Source of the DNA: Rhodobacteraceae bacterium CCMM004
GTDB taxonomy: Bacteria; Pseudomonadota; Alphaproteobacteria; Rhodobacterales; Rhodobacteraceae
Length of the DNA: 64,000 bases
Direction: 5' to 3'
Assembly: GCA_004005435.1 (NCBI GenBank)
Contig: RZWH01000006.1
Coordinates: 124,001 to 188,000 of the forward strand
A program made the translations under genes and the position numbers. This document shows positions 1-8,239 of the stretch, piece after piece (within the stretch, counting starts at the first letter, position 1; each line of letters begins with the position of its first letter). The notes beneath the pieces were generated by a model. That model saw only the letters and a program-made list of their open reading frames with translations. It did no database searches and was not told where the DNA came from.

Positions 1-84
1 GACTTCACCGACCCCGACAAGCTCAAGGCGGCGTGGGAGCTCGGCGCGGCCGACGGGCGCGCTTGGGCGCCCGACGACGACTGA
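1..84 (+). CDS. C-terminal end of an unidentified protein (partial)
   Basis: The window opens inside a reading frame (frame 1) that runs 27 codons to TGA at 82-84 and ends in an acidic tail, ...WAPDDD. The stop lies 33 bases before phaB on the same strand, so the two are probably co-transcribed. The residues do not look like the C-terminus of the acetyl-CoA acetyltransferase (PhaA) that usually precedes phaB. I do not recognise the family from this fragment. Confidence 0.6.
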   Translation, partial: DFTDPDKLKAAWELGAADGRAWAPDDD

Positions 85-117
85 CGAGACCCAGATACCC
101 TGAAAGAGGAGGACCAT

Positions 118-843
118 ATGGGACGTGTAGCACTTGTGACCGGCGGCAGCCGCGGCATCGGCGAGGCCATCTCGAAGGCGCTGAAGGAGGCTGGATACAC
201 CGTCGCCGCCACCTATGCCGGCAACGATGAGAAGGCCGCGGCCTTCACCGACGCGACAGGCATCAAGACCTACAAGTGGGACGTCGGCGACTACGACGCC
301 TGCAAGGCCGGCATCGCGAAGGTCGAGGAAGAGAACGGGCCGGTCGAGGTTCTGGTGAACAACGCCGGCATCACCCGCGACGCCATGTTCCACCGCATGA
401 CCCCGCAGCAGTGGAAAGAGGTCATCGACACCAACCTGACGGGCCTGTTCAACATGACCCACTGCGTCTGGGCGGGGATGCGCGACCGCAAGTTCGGGCG
501 CGTCGTGAACATCTCTTCGATCAACGGCCAAAAGGGCCAGGCGGGTCAGGCGAACTATTCTGCGGCCAAGGCGGGCGACATCGGCTTCACCCGCGCTCTG
601 GCTCAGGAGGGCGCGCGCGCCGGCATCACCGTGAACGCGGTCTGCCCGGGCTATATCGGCACCGAGATGGTGCGCGCCATCGACGAAAAGGTGCTGAACG
701 AGCGCATCATCCCGCAGATCCCGGTGGGCCGCCTGGGCGAGCCCGAAGAGATCGCGCGCTGCGTGGTCTTCCTGGCCGCCGACGACGCGGGCTTCATCTC
801 GGGCTCGACGATCAGCGCCAACGGCGCGCAGTACTTCTCGTGA
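118..843 (+). CDS. phaB: acetoacetyl-CoA reductase (PhaB, SDR family)
   Basis: Cytoplasmic NADPH-dependent reductase converting acetoacetyl-CoA to (R)-3-hydroxybutyryl-CoA for polyhydroxybutyrate synthesis. The 241-residue protein is a classical short-chain dehydrogenase: TGGSRGIG cofactor loop at the N-terminus, NNAG near residue 80, the catalytic Ser in NISSINGQKGQ and Tyr-x3-Lys in NYSAAKAG, and the C-terminal SGSTISANGAQY typical of PhaB. The start ATG is preceded by a strong AAAGAGGAGG site 6 bases upstream. PhaB is distinguished from FabG by the NGQKGQAGQANYSAAKAG stretch. The following gene runs on the other strand. Confidence 0.93.
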   Translation: MGRVALVTGGSRGIGEAISKALKEAGYTVAATYAGNDEKAAAFTDATGIKTYKWDVGDYDACKAGIAKVEEENGPVEVLVNNAGITRDAMFHRMTPQQWKEVIDTNLTGLFNMTHCVWAGMRDRKFGRVVNISSINGQKGQAGQANYSAAKAGDIGFTRALAQEGARAGITVNAVCPGYIGTEMVRAIDEKVLNERIIPQIPVGRLGEPEEIARCVVFLAADDAGFISGSTISANGAQYFS

Positions 844-915
844 GACGACGCGGGGCCGGCGTCGCCGCCGGCCCCTGCCATGGTCCGTAAGACCGCCCGG
901 GCGGTCAGCGGGTCA

Positions 916-1029
916 TCAGCGGAACGGATTGAAGATCCGGCCGAAGAACGCGGCGGCGGCGGCGCTGCGCGCCTCGTGGGCTCGGCGATAGGCATCGCGA
1001 TAGCGGTGGTCTGTGGTGGGTTCGAACAT
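916..1029 (-). CDS. small basic/aromatic-tailed protein, 37 aa
   Basis: A 37-codon frame, start MFEPTTDHRYRDAY and end AFFGRIFNPFR, is preceded by AAAGAGGAG eight bases before its ATG, a much better ribosome site than chance. The composition is helical in the middle (RRAHEARSAAAAA) with an aromatic/basic C-terminus. It resembles the very short Rhodobacterales proteins that databases keep as hypothetical families (I think of the RSP_7527-type family, but cannot verify). It is transcribed divergently from the LysR gene at 1147, with about 117 bases between them, so it may be that regulator's target. Function unknown. Confidence 0.6.
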   Translation of the reverse strand: MFEPTTDHRYRDAYRRAHEARSAAAAAFFGRIFNPFR

Positions 1030-1146
1030 CTCGGGCTCCTCTTTCATCTTGAGTATTTCTGAACTGTCCCGAATATGGGCAACGCAGAGCACGGGGACAA
1101 ACGAGACCTGCGCGCTCTTCGGTTCAGTAAATTCAATGTGGCCACC

Positions 1147-2088
1147 ATGGATCGTCTGCCCCCTCTCACTGCGCTTCGGGCGTTCGACGCCGCCGCCCGC
1201 CACATGAGCTTTGCCAAGGCTGCGGCAGAGCTGAACGTGACGCCGGGGGCCCTGAGCTTTCAGATCAAGTCGTTGGAAGAGCACCTTGGTCAGCCCCTGT
1301 TCCGGCGGCTGAACCGCGCGGTGGAGCTGACCGCGGCGGGCCGGGCCCTGGCACCGGGGGCCGCGGCCGGGTTCGAGACGTTGAACGCGGCCTGGCGCGC
1401 CGCCCGCCGCACCGCCAACAGCCGTGCGCTGACCGTCACCGCCGGGCCCGCCTTCACCGCCAAATGGCTGGCGCCGCGTCTCTTCGCCTTCGCCCAGGCG
1501 CATCCCGACATCGAGCTGCGTTTCGTCGCGTCGCTCAGGATCATGGATTTCGAGCGGGACGAGGTGGACCTGGCCATCCGGTTCGGACAGAGCCACGACG
1601 ACGGGCTGTTTTCCCGGCCCATCCTGCGCGAGATCGTCCTGCCGGTGATGGCGCCGGAGCTAGCGGGCGAGATCCGCACCCCCGAGGATCTGGCGCGCGC
1701 GCCGCTGATCGAGCAGACCGACATCCTGTTCCTCGACCCGCCCATCGACTGGCCTGCCTGGTTCCGTGCGGCGGGGCTGACGCCGCCCGTGCCGTCCGGC
1801 CCGCGGTTCAGCCAGGCCGACCATGCGCTCGACGCCGCGGCCGCGGGTGCGGGCGTGGCGCTGGCCCGGTTGTCGCTCGCCTTCGGCCAGTTGCGCGAGG
1901 GGCGGCTGGTCGCGCCCTTCGACATGGCACTGGAGACCGATGCGCAGTTTCGCTTGACCTGTCCGCAGGGCAACGAGGTGCGCCCGGCCGTGCGCGACTT
2001 CATGGACTGGATCGGCTCGGAGGCCGAGGGGGTCGAGGCGATGGCGGCGGACAAGCGGCTGGTCCACGCCGCGGATGTGCCGCGATGA
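1147..2088 (+). CDS. LysR-family transcriptional regulator (GcvA-like)
   Basis: 313-residue regulator. The N-terminal winged helix-turn-helix (about residues 5-64) contains FAKAAAELNVTPGALSFQIK and LEEHLGQPLFRR, the hallmark LysR recognition segment; the remainder is a two-lobed periplasmic-binding-like effector domain (AGPAFTAKWLAPRLFAF, FERDEVDLAIRFG). The RAFDAAARHMSFAKAAAELN wording is that of the GcvA/AmpR branch. A longer frame opens at 1075, but MDRLPPLTALRAF at 1147 is the normal family start. Its stop overlaps the ATG of the DMT exporter by four bases, so the two are translationally coupled; the exporter or the divergent small gene could be its target. Confidence 0.88.
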   Translation: MDRLPPLTALRAFDAAARHMSFAKAAAELNVTPGALSFQIKSLEEHLGQPLFRRLNRAVELTAAGRALAPGAAAGFETLNAAWRAARRTANSRALTVTAGPAFTAKWLAPRLFAFAQAHPDIELRFVASLRIMDFERDEVDLAIRFGQSHDDGLFSRPILREIVLPVMAPELAGEIRTPEDLARAPLIEQTDILFLDPPIDWPAWFRAAGLTPPVPSGPRFSQADHALDAAAAGAGVALARLSLAFGQLREGRLVAPFDMALETDAQFRLTCPQGNEVRPAVRDFMDWIGSEAEGVEAMAADKRLVHAADVPR

Positions 2089-2948
2089 CACGCGCCCGTG
2101 CGACGGCGGTTGGGTTCGGCGCGGTGCTGCTCTGGGCGCTGCTGGCGCTGTTCACCGTCGGGACGGAACCGGTGCCGCCCCTCCAACTGAACGCGATGGC
2201 GTTCGGCCTGGGCGGCCTCGTGGGTCTGGCGTGGGTGGCGCGCACCGGCGGTTGGGCGGGCCTCAGGGCGGTGCCGCTGCGGGTCTATGCCTTCGGCACG
2301 GCCGGGCTCTTTGGCTACCATGCGCTCTATTTCTCGGCCCTGCGCCTGGCGCCGCCGGCCGAGGCGGGCCTCATCGCCTATCTCTGGCCGCTCTTGATCG
2401 TGCTGTTCTCGGGGCTTCTGCCCGGCGAGCGGCTGCGGCGCGGCCATGTCCTGGGCGCGCTTTGCGGCTTCGCGGGGGCGGGGCTCTTGGTGACTCGCGG
2501 CGCGTCCTTCGCGACAGAGGCGACGGCGGGCTATGTCCTGGCGCTGGCCTGTGCGCTGACCTGGTCGGGGTATTCCATTCTGTCGCGCCGGCTGGGATCG
2601 GTGCCCACGTCCAGCGTCGCGGTGTTCTGCCTCGCCGCGGCGGTCCTGTCGGTGCCCGCGCATCTGGCGGTGGAGACGACGGTGTGGCCGGTGGCGCCGA
2701 CCGGCTGGCTGGCCGTCGCGGCATTGGGCCTCGGCCCCGTCGGGGCGGCGTTCTATCTGTGGGACATCGGGGTCAAGCGCGGCGACATCCAGCTGCTCGG
2801 AACAGCGGCCTATGCGGCGCCGGTGTTGTCGACGGCTGTGCTGGTGGCTGCGGGGGCGGCCGAACCAACCCTCGCCCTGGGCGGTGCCACGGCATTGATC
2901 GCGGGCGGGGCGGCACTGGCAGCGCGGGCCAGTGCCGCGAACGTCTAG
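2085..2948 (+). CDS. EamA/DMT-family transporter (YddG-like exporter)
   Basis: 287-residue inner-membrane protein made almost wholly of hydrophobic segments, consistent with ten helices in two EamA repeats (about residues 5-135 and 148-285). Segments such as LYFSALRLAPPAEAGLIAYLWP and FYLWDIGVKRGDIQLLGTAAY match the YddG-type drug/metabolite exporter branch, members of which export aromatic amino acids or other metabolites; the substrate here cannot be read. The ATG lies inside the LysR stop (ATGA overlap), so expression follows the regulator. Confidence 0.82.
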   Translation: MTRARATAVGFGAVLLWALLALFTVGTEPVPPLQLNAMAFGLGGLVGLAWVARTGGWAGLRAVPLRVYAFGTAGLFGYHALYFSALRLAPPAEAGLIAYLWPLLIVLFSGLLPGERLRRGHVLGALCGFAGAGLLVTRGASFATEATAGYVLALACALTWSGYSILSRRLGSVPTSSVAVFCLAAAVLSVPAHLAVETTVWPVAPTGWLAVAALGLGPVGAAFYLWDIGVKRGDIQLLGTAAYAAPVLSTAVLVAAGAAEPTLALGGATALIAGGAALAARASAANV

Positions 2949-2954
2949 CTGGGA

Positions 2955-3122
2955 TCAGTGGGTTCCGATCCTGGCGATCTGCTCCTTCAGGCGGAGCTTT
3001 TGCTTCTTGAGATCGGCGATTCGCAGATGATCGGCCCCGGGACTGCGTTGTTCGGTTTCGATCAGGTCGGAGAGGGATTGGTGTTTCTTACGGAGTTCCT
3101 GCACGTGCGAACTCAGGCTCAT
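2955..3122 (-). CDS. DUF465 (YdcH-like) small helical protein
   Basis: 55-residue protein, MSLSSHVQELRKKHQ...RIADLKKQKLRLKEQIARIG, a predicted two-helix hairpin rich in Lys/Glu, matching the DUF465/YdcH family. Family members are about 55-75 residues and functionally uncharacterised. The ATG at 3122 has an AAGGAGGAC ribosome site; the in-frame ATG further upstream (3143) lacks one. It lies convergent with the DMT exporter, six bases beyond its stop. Confidence 0.85.
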   Translation of the reverse strand: MSLSSHVQELRKKHQSLSDLIETEQRSPGADHLRIADLKKQKLRLKEQIARIGTH

Positions 3123-3166
3123 CCTTGTCCTCCTTCTTGGCAAATTGCCCCATCAGTGGACCATAC

Positions 3167-3194
3167 AATCTATGTCCTGTCACGTGGGTGTCAT
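3167..3194 (-). promoter_or_regulatory. candidate sigma-70 promoter for the DUF465 gene
   Basis: On the minus strand ATGACA (3194-3189) and TAGATT (3172-3167) are 16 bases apart, 45 bases before the DUF465 ATG. The interval includes a CACGTG palindrome. Consensus match is moderate, so this is a suggestion only. Confidence 0.35.
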
Positions 3195-3202
3195 GGGACC
3201 GA

Positions 3203-3973
3203 CTAAAATGCCGCGGATTTTTGCGGGCCCCATGGCAGCGGCGCCGCATCGCGCAGAACGGCGCGGACCTCGGGCGCATAGTCGTCGCCGTCGCCCTGGT
3301 GGCGGTCGCCTTGGTGCAGGACGAGGGGCGGCAGCAGGGTGAACGGCGCGCGGCCGTCCTTACGCGCCGACAGCAGGATGCGCCGCGCCGAGCGGCCCGC
3401 CCGTGGCGCCAGGGGGAGAACCGTCACGCTGCCCAGACGGCCCGCGCAGGCGGCCAGGAGGTCGGGCAGGCGGGCGGCGTCGTGGATCGCGGTCAGCCGA
3501 CCGCCGGGACGCAGCCGCCGCGCCGCCGCGGCCACCCAAGCGTCGAGCGGGGTGGCCTCGCCCATCGCACCCTCGCGGCTGGGGTCGGGCGCGGCCGTCC
3601 CCGCGCCGCGGTCGAAATAGGGCGGGTTCATCATCACGTGATGGTAGCTCTCGCCGCGCATCTCGGCCGGCAGGCGGGTCAGGTCGGCCGCGGCGATGCG
3701 GGCGGGGAGTTCGGCCGCCTCGGCGTTGCGGCGGGCCAGAACGGCCAGATCCGCCTGCACCTCGATCCCGGTCAGGCCGAGCCCCGGCACACGTGTACCC
3801 AGGCACAGGAGCGCCGCGCCCACGCCGCAGCCCAGCTCCAGCACGCGCTCGCCCGCCCGCGCGGGCACCGCGGCGGCCAGCAGCACGGGATCGATCCCGG
3901 CGCGATAGCCCTTGGCCGGTTGCCAGAGGTGCAGCCGCCCGCCGAGAAACCCGTCGCGGCTGAGCCCGCTCAC
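3203..3973 (-). CDS. TrmN6-like N6-adenine methyltransferase
   Basis: 256-residue SAM-dependent methyltransferase. The SAM-binding motif VLELGCGVGAALLCLG is near residue 45 and the amino-methyltransferase motif NPPYFDRG is near residue 116; NPPY is the signature of enzymes that methylate exocyclic nitrogens. The N-terminus LHLWQPAKGYRAGIDPVLLAA matches the TrmN6/YfiC family that modifies A37 of tRNA(Val). The start is GTG (3971-3973), overlapping the stop of the DUF2007 gene by four bases. Target specificity in this lineage is inferred. Confidence 0.8.
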   Translation of the reverse strand: MSGLSRDGFLGGRLHLWQPAKGYRAGIDPVLLAAAVPARAGERVLELGCGVGAALLCLGTRVPGLGLTGIEVQADLAVLARRNAEAAELPARIAAADLTRLPAEMRGESYHHVMMNPPYFDRGAGTAAPDPSREGAMGEATPLDAWVAAAARRLRPGGRLTAIHDAARLPDLLAACAGRLGSVTVLPLAPRAGRSARRILLSARKDGRAPFTLLPPLVLHQGDRHQGDGDDYAPEVRAVLRDAAPLPWGPQKSAAF

Positions 3974-4185
3974 CGGGCCGGGTCGATGCCGTTGTCGCGC
4001 AGGATCGCGGCGGCCTGGAAATGGTCGCGGTCTATCACCATTAGGCGCCGGGGCAGGACGCCGATAGAGCCTTCGAGGATGCTCATGTGGACGTCCATCT
4101 CGAACACCTCTATACCCTCGCCCCGGAGAAGGGCCTTGGCAAAGGCGATCGCGGTGGGATCGGCGGTGCGCAGCAATTCCTTCAT
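3970..4185 (-). CDS. DUF2007 small protein
   Basis: 71-residue protein MKELLRTADPTAIAFAKALL...MVIDRDHFQAAAILRDNGID, the typical DUF2007 (putative signal-transducing, PII-like fold) sequence and length. It is transcribed divergently from the polyprenyl synthase gene (53-base gap) and translationally coupled to the TrmN6-like gene. No biochemical function is established for this family as far as I know. Confidence 0.82.
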   Translation of the reverse strand: MKELLRTADPTAIAFAKALLRGEGIEVFEMDVHMSILEGSIGVLPRRLMVIDRDHFQAAAILRDNGIDPAR

Positions 4186-4237
4186 ATCTGGGACATAAGG
4201 GCGGGGCCGCGGCCTTGTCGAGCGATCAAACGGACCT

Positions 4238-5236
4238 GTGATGACGACCGACACGGCGGCGCGGCCGCACGAACGGCTGGCCGCGGCGCTGGCAGAGCCC
4301 TTGGCCGAGGTCGAGGCGACCATCCGCGACCGGATGGCCAGCGATCATGCCCCGCGCATCCCCGAGGTCACCGCGCATTTGATCGGCGCCGGGGGCAAGC
4401 GGGTGCGCCCGATGCTGACCCTCGCCGCGGCACGGATGCTGGGCTACGATGGCGCCGACGATGTGCGCCTGGCCACGGCGGTCGAGTTCATCCACACCGC
4501 CACACTCCTCCACGACGACGTGGTCGACGAGAGCGGGCAGCGGCGCGGGCGGCCCACGGCGAACCTGCTCTGGGACAACAAATCGTCGGTACTGGTGGGC
4601 GACTATCTCTTTGCCCGGTCGTTCCAGTTGATGGTCGAGACCGGGTCGGTGCGGGTCCTCGGCATCCTGGCCAATGCGGCGGCCACCATCGCCGAGGGCG
4701 AGGTGCTGCAACTCCAGGCCGCTCGGGACTTGGCCACCGGACCGGACACCTATCTTCAGATCGTGCGGGGCAAGACCGCGGCGCTGTTTTCGGCCGCGGC
4801 CGAGGTGGGCGGCGTCGTGGCGGGCGCGGCCCCAGCGCAGGTCCGCGCGCTCTTTGTCTACGGCGACGCTCTGGGCATCGCGTTTCAGATGGTCGACGAC
4901 CTCTTGGACTGGGAGGGCACCGGCGCGACAGGCAAAAACGTGGGCGACGATTTCCGCGAGCGCAAGCTGACCTTGCCGGTGATCAGGGCGGTCGAAGCGG
5001 CCGACGCCGACGAGCGGGCGTTCTGGGACCGCACCATCGCCAAGGGACGGCAGGAGGCGGGCGATCTGGACCGGGCGCAGGCGATCCTGGCCCGGCACGG
5101 CGCGCTGGAGGCGGTGCGGGCCGAGGCGCTGGACTGGGCGGGCCAGGCTCAGACGGCCCTGACCGTGCTGCCCGACGTCCCGCTGCGCGGGATGCTGCAC
5201 GACCTGGCGGATTACGTGGTGGCGCGGTTGCGCTGA
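4238..5236 (+). CDS. long-chain polyprenyl diphosphate synthase
   Basis: Soluble trans-prenyltransferase building the C40-C50 side chain of ubiquinone from FPP/GGPP and IPP. The 332-residue protein has the two aspartate-rich metal sites: LLHDDVVDES (residues 91-99) and FQMVDDLLDWEG (217-227), plus the GGKRVRP substrate loop at 52-58. The length and motifs fit octaprenyl/decaprenyl synthases (IspB/DdsA); which chain length cannot be read, although Rhodobacterales normally make Q10. The frame starts with GTG at 4238 directly followed by ATG at 4241; either may be used. ubiA and COQ9 occur elsewhere in the window. Confidence 0.9.
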   Translation: MMTTDTAARPHERLAAALAEPLAEVEATIRDRMASDHAPRIPEVTAHLIGAGGKRVRPMLTLAAARMLGYDGADDVRLATAVEFIHTATLLHDDVVDESGQRRGRPTANLLWDNKSSVLVGDYLFARSFQLMVETGSVRVLGILANAAATIAEGEVLQLQAARDLATGPDTYLQIVRGKTAALFSAAAEVGGVVAGAAPAQVRALFVYGDALGIAFQMVDDLLDWEGTGATGKNVGDDFRERKLTLPVIRAVEAADADERAFWDRTIAKGRQEAGDLDRAQAILARHGALEAVRAEALDWAGQAQTALTVLPDVPLRGMLHDLADYVVARLR

Positions 5237-5243
5237 GCGGCGT

Positions 5244-5263
5244 CCCCGGGGCTCAGTCCGGGG
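5244..5263. terminator. hairpin between convergent genes
   Basis: CCCCGG and CCGGGG arms enclose an eight-base loop at the junction of the convergent polyprenyl synthase and ispE genes, partly inside the ispE 3' end. There is no T-run, so a bidirectional terminator role is only suggested by position. Confidence 0.3.
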
Positions 5264-6104
5264 CGGACGTGAGGAGCGGCGCCGCAGCCACCCACCAGCC
5301 GGGGCGGGCGGCAGAGAGCGCGGCGGCGGCCGCCCGGGCCTCGTCCGCCGCGGCGTAGACACCGAAGCACGTGGCGCCCGATCCCGACATCCGCGCCAGG
5401 AGGCAGCCCCGGGTCGCTGCGAGCGTGGCCACCACATCCGTGATCGGCGGACAGACGGCGCGCGCGGGGGGCTCCAGGTCGTTGCGCTGCTGGGCCAACC
5501 AGGCGACCAGGTCCGCGGCGTCGCGCCACTGGGGCAGGTCGGCGGGCATGGCCGGGTTCGTGTGCCGGTCGAGCGCGGCGAACACGGCAGGCGTCGGCAC
5601 CGCAACGCCCGGGTTGGCCAGGACCAGGTGCGCCGGGGCCAGGGGGGGCACGGGTGCGAGCGTCTCGCCGACCCCGGTCATCCGCGCAGGCCGCGCGGCC
5701 AGGCACACCGGCACATCGGCGCCCAGCGCCACGACCGCGGCGGCGTCCGGCAGAGCCCGGCCGTCCAGACGGTGGAGCGCGCGCAGCGCGGCGGCGGCGT
5801 CTGCCGATCCCCCGCCGATGCCCCCCGCGGTCGGCAGCCGTTTGGTCAGCGTCAGGGCGGCCGGGGCGCCGCCCATGGCGCGGGCGGCGCGGAGGACCAG
5901 GTTGTCCGGCCCCTTGGGCACGCCGTTCGCCGCCGGACCGGTGATGGTCAGCGACCAGTCGGCCGCCGGGGCCGCGCCCACGACGTCGCCCACCCCCGCG
6001 AACGCCACCAAACTGTCGAGCAGGTGATAGCCGTCCGTCCGGCGGCCGGTGACGTGGAGCGTGAGGTTGACCTTGGCCGGGGCGAACGCCTCAGCCGCCG
6101 TCAT
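5253..6104 (-). CDS. ispE: 4-diphosphocytidyl-2-C-methyl-D-erythritol kinase
   Basis: GHMP-family kinase that phosphorylates the 2-hydroxyl of CDP-methylerythritol in the MEP isoprenoid pathway. The 283-residue protein begins [22 protein letters not shown], the canonical IspE opening, and carries the ATP-binding GHMP loop [16 protein letters not shown] near residue 90 and the C-terminal [12 protein letters not shown]. It overlaps the 3' end of the upstream TPR gene by 14 bases and is probably translated from the same mRNA. It lies next to, but convergent with, the polyprenyl synthase, whose precursors it supplies. Confidence 0.93.
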   Translation of the reverse strand: MTAAEAFAPAKVNLTLHVTGRRTDGYHLLDSLVAFAGVGDVVGAAPAADWSLTITGPAANGVPKGPDNLVLRAARAMGGAPAALTLTKRLPTAGGIGGGSADAAAALRALHRLDGRALPDAAAVVALGADVPVCLAARPARMTGVGETLAPVPPLAPAHLVLANPGVAVPTPAVFAALDRHTNPAMPADLPQWRDAADLVAWLAQQRNDLEPPARAVCPPITDVVATLAATRGCLLARMSGSGATCFGVYAAADEARAAAAALSAARPGWWVAAAPLLTSAPD

Positions 6105-7800
6105 CGGTGGCGACCTCCAAGGGGGCCGCGCCCTCCTCTTCCAGCACCTTGTCCAGGCCGACCTCCAGCTTGCGCCGGATGCGGTCGGGATCGGCCTCGC
6201 CCGAGGCGTCGTGGTCGATAAAGCTCAGCGCGCGCTTCCACTGGAACCGCGCCTCCAACTCGCGCCCCACCGCCCAATAGACGTCGCCGAGGTGGTCGTT
6301 GATGACCGGATCGACCGGCATCAGCTCCACCGCTTTTTCCATCGGCGCGACGGCCTCTTCGTAGCGGCCCAGGCGGTAGAGCACCCAGCCGAGCGAGTCG
6401 GTGATGTAGCCCGAATCGGGCCGCGCCGCGACCGCTCGCTCGATCATGTCGAGCGCCTCGTCCAGGTTGATCCGCTTCTCCACGTAGGAATAGCCAAGGT
6501 AGTTCAGCACCTGGGGCTGATCGGGGTTCAGCTCCAGCGCCTTGCGGAAATCGGCCTCGGCCTCGTCCCAGTTGTCGGTGCGCTCGTGGCTGATCCCGCG
6601 GGCGAAGTAGACGATCCACTGGCCTGCCGCGTCCTCCTCGAACAGGGCGACGGCGGCGTCGTAGGGCTCCAGCGCCTCGGCGTGGCGGTCCATCTCCCGC
6701 AGGGCGTCGCCCAGGGTCACCTGGATCATCGCCTCGTCCGGGCGCAGGCGGGCGAGTTGGCGCATCACCTCGATGGCCGCGTCCTCCTGACCGTCCTTGC
6801 GCATGACCTCGGCCCGGCCCAGTTCTGCAGCGTCGAACGCGGGGCTGGAGCGCGGCACCTTGCGGTAGGTCTGGATCGCGAGGTCGTATTGCTCCAACTC
6901 GTCGAGGAGCGACGCGGTCAGCATCACGTTTTCGATGTTGTCGGGCCGCAGGTACTCGGTCATCCGCCCATAGAGCAGGGTGTAGGAGGGGCTCGCCTCG
7001 CCCTGGAGCGCGTTGGCGAGAGAGAAGAACACTTCGCCCACCCCGTCCGCGGGCGTCGGCGCGATGGTGACCTCCAGCGTCTCGCCCGCTGCCAGACGCT
7101 CCTCGATGCGGCGCAGGATGCCGTCGATTCCGGGGCCAAAGCTGTCGTCCATCAGCGCCTGCGCATCGGCGTTGCGGTCGAGCTGGCTCAGGAACTCGGC
7201 CCGGGCGACGGTGCCGCGCCGGGACAGTCGCAGGTCGGGCTCGGCGGCCAGGGTGGCCTCGGCCTCGGCGATGCGTCCGTCGGCCGCCTGGGCCAGCGCC
7301 TTGTGATAGAGGGCGAAGGCCTTGAGCCCCGGCTTTTGGGCCAGGGTGTCGAACGCGGCCTCGGCGTCCTCGGTCCGGCCCGCCCCCATCAGCGCCCACC
7401 CCTCGATCAGCGCGTCAAAGAGGGGGCCGACGCTCTGTCCCGCCTCCAGATCGGAGAGGAGCGCGTCCCAGTCCTCGCGCTTGGCCTCCCGCCCGATGAG
7501 CACCATGTTGGCGACGGCGCTGCTGGCCCCCGTCTGGATCAGGCGGTCCGCGACGGTCGCGGCCCGCTCGACGTCGCCCAGAGCCAGATAGGCCGACAAC
7601 GTGCCCTCGATCAGCGCTGGGTTCTGCCGGTCCCGCATCATCGCGCGGGTCAGGTAGGTGGCCGCGGCGTCGTAATCGTTGACCTTCTGCGCGTGGCGCC
7701 CCGCGAGGTAGCTGCCGGCGACATTGTCCTGCGCCGGGGCGGCGGTGGCCAGGGCGGCGGCGATCAGAGCGGCGGCGGCGCGGCGGCGAAGATGGGGCAT
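6091..7800 (-). CDS. secreted tetratricopeptide-repeat protein
   Basis: 569-residue protein starting with a basic stretch and hydrophobic core, [17 protein letters not shown]...APAQ, a probable Sec signal peptide cleaved after APAQ or nearby. The remainder is tandem TPR helices; clear repeats include [39 protein letters not shown] and [19 protein letters not shown] near the C-terminus. It matches the periplasmic or outer-membrane TPR proteins commonly found upstream of ispE in Rhodobacterales. It presumably acts as an assembly or docking scaffold; the partner is unknown. Confidence 0.8.
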   Translation of the reverse strand: MPHLRRRAAAALIAAALATAAPAQDNVAGSYLAGRHAQKVNDYDAAATYLTRAMMRDRQNPALIEGTLSAYLALGDVERAATVADRLIQTGASSAVANMVLIGREAKREDWDALLSDLEAGQSVGPLFDALIEGWALMGAGRTEDAEAAFDTLAQKPGLKAFALYHKALAQAADGRIAEAEATLAAEPDLRLSRRGTVARAEFLSQLDRNADAQALMDDSFGPGIDGILRRIEERLAAGETLEVTIAPTPADGVGEVFFSLANALQGEASPSYTLLYGRMTEYLRPDNIENVMLTASLLDELEQYDLAIQTYRKVPRSSPAFDAAELGRAEVMRKDGQEDAAIEVMRQLARLRPDEAMIQVTLGDALREMDRHAEALEPYDAAVALFEEDAAGQWIVYFARGISHERTDNWDEAEADFRKALELNPDQPQVLNYLGYSYVEKRINLDEALDMIERAVAARPDSGYITDSLGWVLYRLGRYEEAVAPMEKAVELMPVDPVINDHLGDVYWAVGRELEARFQWKRALSFIDHDASGEADPDRIRRKLEVGLDKVLEEEGAAPLEVATDDGG

Positions 7801-7906
7801 GACGCTCCTCTCGGCGGAAACGGATCGCGAGAGGCTATCGCGCCGTCCGGGCCGAGGCAATGCGGCGCGACCGCCGGGCCCGGCGGCTTGCCGCAAACGT
7901 GAGCGG

Positions 7907-8230
7907 TCAGGGGGCGAGAAACCGCCGCCGCGCCTCTTCGGCGATGCTCTTGCGCAACTCCAGCCGCGCCAGTTCGGCCATGGCGGCCTTGCGCGCGGTC
8001 GGGTCCGTGATGTCGGCCATGCGCGCCTTCTGCGCGGCGATGGCCTGTTTCCAGCGGATCTCTTCGGGCACCACCCCTGCGGCGGCCATGATGCGGAACC
8101 CCGCCGCCGTCGCCGCGTCCTCGCCGTGGCGGTCCGGCAGCGGCTGGCCCGCGCCCTCCAGCCGGTCGAGCTGACCCTCGGCCTGGGCCTTGAGGATCTG
8201 CCGTTCGGCGAGCCGGTCGAAGCGGGGCAT
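7907..8230 (-). CDS. DUF1992 (DnaJ-homologue, YhdN-like) protein
   Basis: 107-residue protein MPRFDRLAERQILKAQAEGQLDRLEGAGQPL, the typical DUF1992 opening in which Gln-Leu-Asp-x-Leu-x-Gly-x-Gly-x-Pro-Leu is conserved. Family members are named after a DnaJC28 domain but lack the J domain. It starts nine bases after the ETF-QO stop, so it is likely the second gene of that transcript. Function unknown. Confidence 0.8.
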   Translation of the reverse strand: MPRFDRLAERQILKAQAEGQLDRLEGAGQPLPDRHGEDAATAAGFRIMAAAGVVPEEIRWKQAIAAQKARMADITDPTARKAAMAELARLELRKSIAEEARRRFLAP

Positions 8231-8239
8231 GGGGAGACC

